Origin: Burkholderiaceae bacterium
GTDB taxonomy: Bacteria; Pseudomonadota; Gammaproteobacteria; Burkholderiales; Burkholderiaceae
Direction: 5' to 3'
DNA: 6,716 nucleotides
Assembly (NCBI GenBank): GCA_025458735.1
Contig: JALORV010000175.1
Span: forward strand, 1-6,716
A program made the translations under genes and the position numbers. The stretch's first letter is position 1. The number at the start of each line of letters is the position of its first letter. The notes beneath the pieces were generated by a model. The model was not told the origin of the DNA and did not search any database. It saw only the letters and a list, made by a program, of their open reading frames with translations. Positions 1 through 5,616 of this stretch are shown one piece after another.

Positions 1-2
1 CC

Positions 3-1535
3 ATGAGCGCACACACCAGCGCGACCTCGGGTCCGGCCCGCGTCGAGCAGGCGCTGGCGTGGCTGCACGCGCTGCCGCCGGTCGAAGGCCGCCGCCGCGA
101 TCTGCAGCTCGACAGCCGCCGGATCCGCCAGGGCGATGTCTTCGTCGCCGTTCCGGGCGAGCGAAGCGACGGACGTCGCCACCTGGCAGAGGCTGCCCGC
201 CGCGGCGCCGTGGCCGCGCTGGTCGAAGCCCAGGGCTGGGAGCGCGCCGAGGTGAACCTGCCGCTGCATGCGGTTGCCGGGCTGGGCGCATTGCTCGGCG
301 CGCTGGCCGCAGACTGGTACGGGCGGCCGAGCGAACAGATGCTGTCGATCGGGGTCACCGGGACCAACGGCAAGACCTCGTGCAGCCAGTGGATCGCGCA
401 GCTGCTCACGCGCGAAGGGCGCCGCTGCGCGGTCATCGGCACCGTCGGCATCGGCTTTGCCGGAGCGCTGCGGCCGAGCGATCTGACCACGCCGGACCCG
501 CTGTCGCTGCAGCGCGAGCTGCGCGAGCTGCTCGATGCCGGCGCCCAGGCGGTGGCGATGGAAGTGTCGTCGATCGGGCTGGCGCAGCGGCGCGTCGACG
601 GCATGAACTTCGACATCGCGCTGTTCACCAATCTCACCCGCGACCACCTCGACTTTCACGGCACGATGGAGCGCTACGAGGCGGCCAAGGCGCTGCTGTT
701 CGAGTGGCCGGGGCTGCGGCACGCGGTCGTCAACCTCGACGATCCGGCCGGCTGCCGGTTCGCCGCGCAGGCGGCCGCGCGGGGCGTCGACGTGCTCGGT
801 GCCAGCGCTGACGGGGATGCGAGTCCGCGGCCAATGGTGCCGCGGCTGCTGGCGCAGCGTATTCGCGCAACCGGCGACGGGCTGGCGTTCGACCTGCGCA
901 TCGATGGTGAGCTCCACGCGGTCGAGGTCGGACTGGTCGGGCACTTCAACGTGGCCAACCTGCTGAGCGTGGTCGGCGTTTCGATCGCGGCCGGCGTGGA
1001 CCCGACGGCAGCCGTCGCAGCGCTGCCGCATCTGGTGCCGCCCCCGGGCCGCATGCAGCGGGTCGATGACGCGGCGCAGCCGCTGGTGGTCGTGGACTAC
1101 GCACATACGCCCGATGCGCTGGCCCAGGCACTGGCGGCGCTGCGGCCGCTGGCGCAGGCGCGCGGCGGCCGGCTGTGGGTGGTATTCGGCGCCGGCGGCG
1201 ACCGCGATCCCGGCAAGCGTGCACCGATGGGCGCTGCCGCCGCGGCAGCCGCCGACGTGGTCGTGATCACCAGCGACAACCCGCGCTCCGAGGACCCGCG
1301 GCAGATCGTCGCGCAGGTGGCCGCCGGGGCCGGCGGTGCGCGCGAACTGCTGCTCGAACCGGAGCGCGGCTGCGCCATCGACCAGGCAGTGGCGCGCGCC
1401 GGTGCCGGCGACGTGGTGCTGATCGCCGGCAAGGGTCACGAACAGACCCAGATCGTCGGTGCGGCAAAGCTGCCGTTCTCCGACGTCGAACGCGCCGGTG
1501 CCGCCCTGCGGCTGCGGCCGGGAGCGGTCCGGTGA
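3..1535 (+). CDS. murE: UDP-MurNAc-L-Ala-D-Glu:meso-diaminopimelate ligase (MurE)
   Basis: Cytoplasmic ATP-dependent Mur ligase that adds the third stem-peptide residue, meso-diaminopimelate, to UDP-MurNAc-L-Ala-D-Glu. The 510-residue product has the three Mur ligase domains. The N-terminal UDP-binding part contains LDSRRIRQGDVFVAVPG (about 36-52). The ATP P-loop is [10 protein letters not shown] (K124). The central region has the YEAAK lysine (K229), which aligns with the lysine that is carbamoylated in this family. The C-terminal domain has DYAHTPDAL and DNPRSEDP (D425-R428), the signature of meso-DAP rather than lysine specificity. IAGKGHEQ lies near the end. Length is ordinary for a proteobacterial MurE. 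The ATG is only two bases from the window edge, so an upstream start or overlap with a preceding gene (normally ftsI) cannot be judged. It lies just upstream of murF in what looks like one operon. Confidence 0.96.
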   Translation: MSAHTSATSGPARVEQALAWLHALPPVEGRRRDLQLDSRRIRQGDVFVAVPGERSDGRRHLAEAARRGAVAALVEAQGWERAEVNLPLHAVAGLGALLGALAADWYGRPSEQMLSIGVTGTNGKTSCSQWIAQLLTREGRRCAVIGTVGIGFAGALRPSDLTTPDPLSLQRELRELLDAGAQAVAMEVSSIGLAQRRVDGMNFDIALFTNLTRDHLDFHGTMERYEAAKALLFEWPGLRHAVVNLDDPAGCRFAAQAAARGVDVLGASADGDASPRPMVPRLLAQRIRATGDGLAFDLRIDGELHAVEVGLVGHFNVANLLSVVGVSIAAGVDPTAAVAALPHLVPPPGRMQRVDDAAQPLVVVDYAHTPDALAQALAALRPLAQARGGRLWVVFGAGGDRDPGKRAPMGAAAAAAADVVVITSDNPRSEDPRQIVAQVAAGAGGARELLLEPERGCAIDQAVARAGAGDVVLIAGKGHEQTQIVGAAKLPFSDVERAGAALRLRPGAVR

Positions 1536-1536
1536 G
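1531..1536 (+). promoter_or_regulatory. Putative ribosome binding site for murF
   Basis: GGTGAG sits 7 nt before the ATG at 1544 and matches the extended anti-Shine-Dalgarno complement (GGAGGTGA). It overlaps the murE stop codon. A rival reading is a GTG start at 1532, overlapping the murE TGA, with GGGAG at 1520-1524 as its site. The rival would add only four residues (VSPL) to MurF. Confidence 0.45.
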
Positions 1537-1543
1537 CCCGCTC

Positions 1544-2926
1544 ATGTCGCTGACCGAGCTGGCCCGTGCCGTGGACGCACTCGAAGTGCGTGGTGACGGC
1601 CGTACCGGATTCACCAGTGTGTCGAACGACACGCGCACGCTGCAGCCGGGGGCCCTTTACGTGGCGCTGCGCGGCGAACGCTTCGATGGCCACGACTACG
1701 CGAAGGCAGCCGTCGAGCGCGGCGCGGCGGCCGTGCTGGGCGAGCGCGCGGTGGACATCGGCGCGCCGCAGATCATCGTTGCCGACAGCCGGCGGGCGCT
1801 CGGTGCCGGCGCGGCGCAGTGGCGCGCTCGCTTCACCCTGCCGGTGATCGCCGTCACCGGCAGCAATGGCAAAACCACGGTCACGCAGATGATCGCGGCC
1901 ATCCTCGCGCAGGCCCACGGCGAGAAGCAGCGGCTGGCGACGCAGGGCAACCTCAACAACGACATCGGCGTACCGCTGATGCTGTGGCGGCTTGGCCGCC
2001 AGCACCGGGCGGCGGTGTTCGAGCTCGGCATGAACCACCCCGGCGAGATCGCGATGCTGGCCGAGTACGTGCGCCCCACCGTCGCCCTGGTCAACAATGC
2101 CCAGCGCGAGCACCAGGAGTTCATGCGGTCGGTCGAGGCCACCGCGCGCGAGAACGGCGCCGTGCTGACGGCGCTGCCCGCGGAGGCCGGCGTGGCGGTG
2201 TTCCCGGCCGACGACGCCTGCACGCCGGTCTGGCGGCAACTGGCCGGCACCCGGCGCGTGATCGACTTCGCGCTCGACGCCACCGCCGTGGTCACGGCGA
2301 CCTGCGAGATCGGTCCGGAGCGTGCGCGCCTCTCGATGGCCACGCCGGCCGGCCTGATCGAAACGCAGCTGGCGGTCACCGGCATGCACAACGTGCGCAA
2401 CGCGCTGGCAGCGGCGGCCTGCGCGCTGGCCGTAGGAATCGAGCCGCGCGACATCGGCGGCGGGCTGGCAGCGTTCCGGCCCGTGAGCGGACGCGGCGTG
2501 CGGCTGCGCACCGCCGGCGGCGCCACGGTGATCGACGACAGCTACAACGCGAATCCCGATTCGGTGCGCGCGGCCATCGACCTGCTGGCGCAGGCCGCCG
2601 CACCGCGCCTGCTGGTGCTGGGCGACATGGGCGAGGTCGGTGAGCGCAGCGTCGAATTTCATCGCGAAGTCGGCGCCTACGCGCGTGCGCAGGGCATCGA
2701 GGCGGTCTATGCGATCGGCGCCGCCAGCCGCGACGCGGTGGCCGCTTTCGGCACCGGGGCCCGTCACTTCGACGATGTCGACACGCTGGTCGCTGCGCTG
2801 CGTGCCGGGCTCGCGCCCGGTGCCACTGTGCTGGTCAAGGGTTCGCGCTTCATGCGCATGGAACGTGTCGTGCAGTCGCTGGCCGCGGCTGCCGAAACGC
2901 CGACTGCTGCCGCGGGAGCGCACTGA
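1544..2926 (+). CDS. murF: UDP-MurNAc-tripeptide:D-Ala-D-Ala ligase (MurF)
   Basis: Cytoplasmic ATP-dependent ligase that adds the D-Ala-D-Ala dipeptide to UDP-MurNAc-tripeptide, completing the soluble pentapeptide precursor. From the ATG at 1544 the protein has 460 residues, normal for MurF. The N-terminal domain contains [24 protein letters not shown]. The P-loop is [14 protein letters not shown] (K110). The [10 protein letters not shown] segment and [11 protein letters not shown] follow. The C-terminal domain shows [12 protein letters not shown] (D331-N337), [11 protein letters not shown] and [12 protein letters not shown], all typical of MurF. The open frame extends upstream inside murE, but that part is shadow. 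The real start is either ATG 1544 or GTG 1532; I prefer ATG for its GGTGAG site and family-like MSLTEL start. One oddity is that the position aligning with the carbamoylated lysine of Escherichia coli MurF is asparagine (N204, in ARENGAV). The stop overlaps the mraY ATG by one base. Confidence 0.95.
   Translation: MSLTELARAVDALEVRGDGRTGFTSVSNDTRTLQPGALYVALRGERFDGHDYAKAAVERGAAAVLGERAVDIGAPQIIVADSRRALGAGAAQWRARFTLPVIAVTGSNGKTTVTQMIAAILAQAHGEKQRLATQGNLNNDIGVPLMLWRLGRQHRAAVFELGMNHPGEIAMLAEYVRPTVALVNNAQREHQEFMRSVEATARENGAVLTALPAEAGVAVFPADDACTPVWRQLAGTRRVIDFALDATAVVTATCEIGPERARLSMATPAGLIETQLAVTGMHNVRNALAAAACALAVGIEPRDIGGGLAAFRPVSGRGVRLRTAGGATVIDDSYNANPDSVRAAIDLLAQAAAPRLLVLGDMGEVGERSVEFHREVGAYARAQGIEAVYAIGAASRDAVAAFGTGARHFDDVDTLVAALRAGLAPGATVLVKGSRFMRMERVVQSLAAAAETPTAAAGAH
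2914..2918 (+). promoter_or_regulatory. Putative ribosome binding site for mraY
   Basis: GGGAG lies 7 nt before the mraY ATG at 2926, inside the last codons of murF. Together with the TGATG stop/start overlap it supports this start and suggests translational coupling of mraY to murF. Confidence 0.5.
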
Positions 2927-3936
2927 TGCTGCTGGAACTGACCGAATGGCTGGCGCAGGACATCCGCGCCTTCAATGTCTTTTCCTACCTGACGCTGCGT
3001 GCGGTGCTGGCGGCCGCCACGGCGCTGCTGATCGGACTGGCCGCCGGACCGTGGGTGATCCGTCGGCTGACCGAACTCAAGATCGGCCAGGCGGTGCGCA
3101 GCGACGGGCCGCAGACGCACCTGGCGAAGACCGGCACGCCGACCATGGGCGGCGCGCTGATCCTGATATCGATCGCGGTGACGACGCTGCTGTGGGCCGA
3201 TCTGTCCAACCGGTTCATCTGGGTGGTGCTGATCGTGACACTCGGCTTCGGATGGATCGGCTGGGTCGACGACTACCGCAAGGTCGTGCATCGCAATCCC
3301 AAGGGCATGAGCGCGAAGGAGAAGTACTTCTGGCAGTCGCTGATCGGACTGGCAGCCGCGTTCTACCTGGCGTTTGCAATCGCCGCGCCATCGACCGACA
3401 AGGTGTGGTCGCTGATGGCACAGTGGGTGCAGCAAGGCTTCACGATCGACCTGCCGCCGCGCTCGGACCTGCTGGTGCCGTTCTTCAAGAACGTCGCCTA
3501 TCCGCTCGGCGTCTTCGGCTTCGTGGTGCTTTCCTACCTGGTCATCGTCGGCACCAGCAACGCCGTCAACCTGACCGACGGCCTCGACGGGCTGGCCATC
3601 ATGCCGACCGTGATGATCGGCGCCGCGCTCGGCGTGTTCGCCTACGTGATCGGCCGTGCCGATTTCGCGCGCTACCTGCTGTTTCCCTACATCCCAGGAG
3701 CCGGCGAACTGGTGATCATCTGCGGGGCGATTGCCGGCGCCGGACTCGCCTTCCTGTGGTTCAACGCCTATCCGGCCGAAGTCTTCATGGGCGATGTCGG
3801 CGCGCTCGCGCTCGGCGGCGCGCTCGGCACCATCGCCGTCATCACGCGGCAGGAGATCGTGCTGTTCATCATGGGCGGCGTGTTCGTCGTCGAGACGGTC
3901 TCGGTGATGATGCAGGTGTCGGCCTCTCGACGCTGA
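2926..3936 (+). CDS. mraY: Phospho-MurNAc-pentapeptide transferase (MraY), 3'-truncated by deletion and frameshift
   Basis: Integral membrane enzyme that transfers phospho-MurNAc-pentapeptide from UDP to undecaprenyl phosphate, forming lipid I on the cytoplasmic face. The start is supported by GGGAG at 2914 and the overlap with murF. The first 331 residues are a convincing betaproteobacterial Mra[10 protein letters not shown], the Mg-binding WVDDYRK (D115/D116), [13 protein letters not shown] (N215, D218, D221), [12 protein letters not shown] (D290) and [16 protein letters not shown]. After V331 the frame gives only SASRR and a stop, for 336 residues in total. From family memory, another 52-58 residues should follow, including the cytoplasmic MAPxHHH motif needed for activity and the last membrane helix. 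Those are absent from the DNA in every frame. The usual final codons, [12 protein letters not shown], survive at 3921-3947 in another frame. As read, the product should be inactive. Either the sequence has an artefactual deletion or the gene is genuinely broken. Confidence 0.9.
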   Translation: MLLELTEWLAQDIRAFNVFSYLTLRAVLAAATALLIGLAAGPWVIRRLTELKIGQAVRSDGPQTHLAKTGTPTMGGALILISIAVTTLLWADLSNRFIWVVLIVTLGFGWIGWVDDYRKVVHRNPKGMSAKEKYFWQSLIGLAAAFYLAFAIAAPSTDKVWSLMAQWVQQGFTIDLPPRSDLLVPFFKNVAYPLGVFGFVVLSYLVIVGTSNAVNLTDGLDGLAIMPTVMIGAALGVFAYVIGRADFARYLLFPYIPGAGELVIICGAIAGAGLAFLWFNAYPAEVFMGDVGALALGGALGTIAVITRQEIVLFIMGGVFVVETVSVMMQVSASRR

Positions 3937-3947
3937 AGATTCGATGA
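3921..3947 (+). pseudogene. mraY: Relic of the mraY 3' end, out of frame
   Basis: Read from 3921 these 27 bases encode GLSTLKIR and a TGA stop, the conserved last residues of MraY. They are shifted relative to the upstream mraY frame, which reaches its own stop at 3934-3936. This shows that the true gene end is still here and that the lost part lies internally, between about 3916 and 3921. A missing length of 3n+1 nt fits the phase. With a normal 52-58-residue tail, about 130-148 nt would be gone. Confidence 0.75.
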
Positions 3948-4135
3948 GCGCCGCGCAGAGCCGTCTCAAGCAAGCTCGCGCCGCAGGGCGCAGCCCGCAG
4001 GCTCGACCTGTCGCCGCGCAGAGCCGCCTCAAGCAAGCTCGCGCCGCAGGGCGCAGCCCGCAGGCTCGACCTGTCGCCGCGCAGAACCGCTTCAAGCAAG
4101 CTCGCGCCGCAGGGCGCAGCGCGGTGACAGCATGA
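3944..4135 (+). CDS. Small basic repeat ORF between mraY and murD (doubtful gene)
   Basis: A 63-codon open frame starts at ATG 3944, overlapping the relic mraY stop (ATGA). It ends at TGA 4133-4135, overlapping the murD start (ATGA again). It is almost wholly the translation of the 63-bp tandem repeat, giving a 21-residue unit present nearly three times, with core segments [12 protein letters not shown] and PQARPVAAQ. The third copy reads NRFKQA. The product has no acidic residues and many Arg, Lys, Ala and Gln. It shows no signal peptide or membrane segment and matches no family I recognise. No good ribosome binding site precedes it, though coupling from mraY would be possible. Because the repeat length is a multiple of three and stop-poor, the open frame may be a by-product of the DNA repeat. 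It might otherwise be a small nucleic-acid-binding or leader-like peptide, but nothing shows this. Confidence 0.3.
   Translation: MSAAQSRLKQARAAGRSPQARPVAAQSRLKQARAAGRSPQARPVAAQNRFKQARAAGRSAVTA
3976..4006. repeat. Imperfect 31-bp dyad (hairpin) in repeat copy 1
   Basis: The arms TCG, GCC and GGGC pair with GCCC, GGC and CGA around a central GCA. That gives ten Watson-Crick pairs, interrupted by one C/T mismatch and a symmetric GCA/GCA internal loop. No run of T follows, so it does not look like an intrinsic terminator. It could fold in the mRNA or mark a REP-like palindromic element. Confidence 0.6.
4039..4069. repeat. Imperfect 31-bp dyad (hairpin) in repeat copy 2
   Basis: This is an exact second copy of the dyad at 3976, one 63-bp period downstream. 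The third repeat unit keeps the left arm (from 4102) but is cut off within the right arm at 4120, so only two full dyads exist. Confidence 0.6.
4123..4127 (+). promoter_or_regulatory. Possible ribosome binding site for murD
   Basis: GGTGA, a match to the extended Shine-Dalgarno sequence, lies 4 nt before the murD ATG. It sits immediately after the repeat array breaks off at 4120, so the array stops just short of the murD translation signal. The spacing is tight, so the site may be weak. Confidence 0.35.
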
Positions 4136-5616
4136 CGCAGCGCGCCCTCGTGCTCGGCCTCGGCGACAGCGGACTGGCGATCGCGCGCTGGCTGGCGCGC
4201 GCGGGCTGGGCCGTGCGGGTGGCCGATACGCGCGAGGTGCCGCCCCGACTCGAGGCACTGCGGGCGCAGTTGCCGGCCGCCGAGTTCATCGGAGGCGAAT
4301 TTGCCGAGACGCTGCTCGCGGACGTCGCGCTGGTCGCCATGTCGCCCGGGTTGTCGCCGACGCGCTCGGCCGCGGCGCCGCTGCTGCAGGCCGCGCGGCG
4401 GGCCGGACTCGACGTCGTCGGCGAGATCGAGCTCTTCGCCCGCGAACTGGCGCGGCTGCGGGCAGCGACCGGTTACGCGCCGAAAGTGATCGGCGTGACG
4501 GGCACCAATGGCAAGACGACCACGACCCGGCTCACCGGCCTGCTGGTCGAGCGCTGCGGCCGCAACGTGGCCGTGGCCGGCAACATCGCGCCGGCGGCGC
4601 TCGATGTGCTGGCGGAGCGGCTGGATGCCGGTGTCCTGCCCGACGTGTGGGTGCTTGAGCTGTCCAGCTTCCAGCTCGAAACGACGACGAGCCTCGCCTG
4701 CGATGCAGCCACGGTGCTCAACATCACGCAGGACCATCTGGACTGGCACGGCACCATGGCGGCCTACGTGCAGGCGAAGGAGCGCATCTTCGCTGCCGGC
4801 ACGGTGCGCGTGCTCAATCGCGACGATGCGACGGTGGCCGCACTGACGGGCAAGCGGGCGCGAGTCGTGACCTTTGGCGCCGAGGCGCCCGCGCAGCCGG
4901 AGGCTTTCGGACTGGTGCGCGACGCCGGCATCAGCTGGCTCGCCTGGGCCGAGGACACCAGCCTGCCGGCGCGCCGACGCAAGGCGGGCGCCGCGACTGT
5001 CGAGACGGCGCCGGAGGTTCACGTGCACCGACTGATGCCGGTCGATGCACTGCAGATCCGCGGCCGCCACAACGCGCTCAACGCACTGGCTGCGCTGGCG
5101 CTGGCGCGCGCGATCGGTCTGCCGCTGGCGCCGATGCTGCACGCGCTGCGGGAGTATCGCGGTGAGCCGCATCGCGTCGAACTGGTCGCCAGCGTCGCCG
5201 GCGTCGAGTACTACGACGACAGCAAGGGCACCAATGTCGGCGCCACCGCTGCCGCGCTCGACGGGCTGGGTGCCGAAGGGCGGCGGCTGGTCGTGATACT
5301 CGGCGGCGACGGCAAGGGCCAGGACTTCACTCCGCTGGCGGCACCGGTGGCCCGTCATGCCCGCGCGGTGGTGCTGATCGGACGCGATGCGCCAGCGATC
5401 CGCTCGGCACTTGGCGCGACCGGCGTCGCGCTGATCGATGCCGGCTCGCTGCCGCAGGCAGTCGAGCGGGCAACCCGCGAGGCGCAGGCGGGCGACGCCG
5501 TGCTGCTGTCCCCGGCCTGCGCCAGCTTCGACATGTTCCGCGACTACCGGCACCGTGCCGAGGTCTACGTCGACGCGGTGCGCGAGCTCGCCGCGGAGGC
5601 CGGGCAGCCATGCTGA
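4132..5616 (+). CDS. murD: UDP-MurNAc-L-alanine:D-glutamate ligase (MurD)
   Basis: Cytoplasmic ATP-dependent ligase that adds D-glutamate to UDP-MurNAc-L-alanine, the second stem-peptide residue. The 494-residue product opens with the Rossmann-like [19 protein letters not shown] of MurD. It continues with [18 protein letters not shown], the P-loop [11 protein letters not shown] (K128), ELSSFQLE, and [24 protein letters not shown], whose K216 aligns with the carbamoylated lysine. In the C-terminal domain are [33 protein letters not shown] (K365), GGDGKGQDF and [12 protein letters not shown]. It is longer than the 438-residue E. coli enzyme, partly from an Arg/Ala-rich insert at about 275-300; betaproteobacterial MurD proteins are generally longer. 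The start is fixed by the family-typical N-terminus. The ATG overlaps the stop of the small repeat ORF. The last codons overlap ftsW by 7 nt. Confidence 0.95.
   Translation: MTQRALVLGLGDSGLAIARWLARAGWAVRVADTREVPPRLEALRAQLPAAEFIGGEFAETLLADVALVAMSPGLSPTRSAAAPLLQAARRAGLDVVGEIELFARELARLRAATGYAPKVIGVTGTNGKTTTTRLTGLLVERCGRNVAVAGNIAPAALDVLAERLDAGVLPDVWVLELSSFQLETTTSLACDAATVLNITQDHLDWHGTMAAYVQAKERIFAAGTVRVLNRDDATVAALTGKRARVVTFGAEAPAQPEAFGLVRDAGISWLAWAEDTSLPARRRKAGAATVETAPEVHVHRLMPVDALQIRGRHNALNALAALALARAIGLPLAPMLHALREYRGEPHRVELVASVAGVEYYDDSKGTNVGATAAALDGLGAEGRRLVVILGGDGKGQDFTPLAAPVARHARAVVLIGRDAPAIRSALGATGVALIDAGSLPQAVERATREAQAGDAVLLSPACASFDMFRDYRHRAEVYVDAVRELAAEAGQPC
5595..5599 (+). promoter_or_regulatory. 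Ribosome binding site for ftsW
   Basis: A perfect GGAGG core lies inside the end of murD, 10 nt before ATG 5610 and 16 nt before the in-frame ATG 5616. The spacing favours ATG 5610 as the ftsW start. Confidence 0.55.

Larger units (their letters stand above)
3949..4120 (+). repeat. 63-bp direct tandem repeat, about 2.7 copies
   Basis: Units begin at 3949, 4012 and 4075, each opening with CGCCGCGCAGA. The first two are full 63-bp copies. The third matches for 46 bp and then breaks off at 4120. Between units 1 and 2 I see one difference (T to C). Unit 3 differs from unit 2 by a G to A and a C to T near its start. In the 63-codon frame the first change is silent and the other two change Ser to Asn and Leu to Phe. 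The array fills the gap between the mraY end and the murD ribosome binding site, a junction that is usually short in dcw clusters. Near identity of the copies suggests recent duplication. Confidence 0.95.

Noticed and set aside
1436..2923. 495-codon minus-strand open frame opposite murF
   Set aside because: It is the same GC-rich antisense shadow effect. It lies opposite a clear murF and has no recognisable domain.
3916..3947. Programmed ribosomal frameshift joining MraY to the GLSTLKIR ending
   Set aside because: A -1 shift would restore the last eight residues and the normal stop, but the HHH motif and last helix would still be missing because their DNA is absent. There is also no slippery heptamer.
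3976..4069. Dyads as Rho-independent terminators between mraY and murD
   Set aside because: The stems are interrupted and no T-tract follows. Termination here would also cut off murD and ftsW, which show no promoter of their own.
3949..4120. CRISPR array
   Set aside because: The copies are contiguous 63-bp direct repeats with no unique spacers, and no cas genes are present.
3944..4135. ATGA at 3944 and 4132 as a 4-bp target-site duplication from an insertion
   Set aside because: Both copies are explained by stop/start overlaps (TGA with ATG), which are common in this cluster, and four bases are too few to argue for a duplication. There are no terminal inverted repeats or transposase.
350..4530. 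Similar GTNGKT/GSNGKT segments in murE, murF and murD as repeated DNA
   Set aside because: They are the shared ATP-binding motif of the Mur ligase family, similar by ancient paralogy, and not a DNA repeat element.
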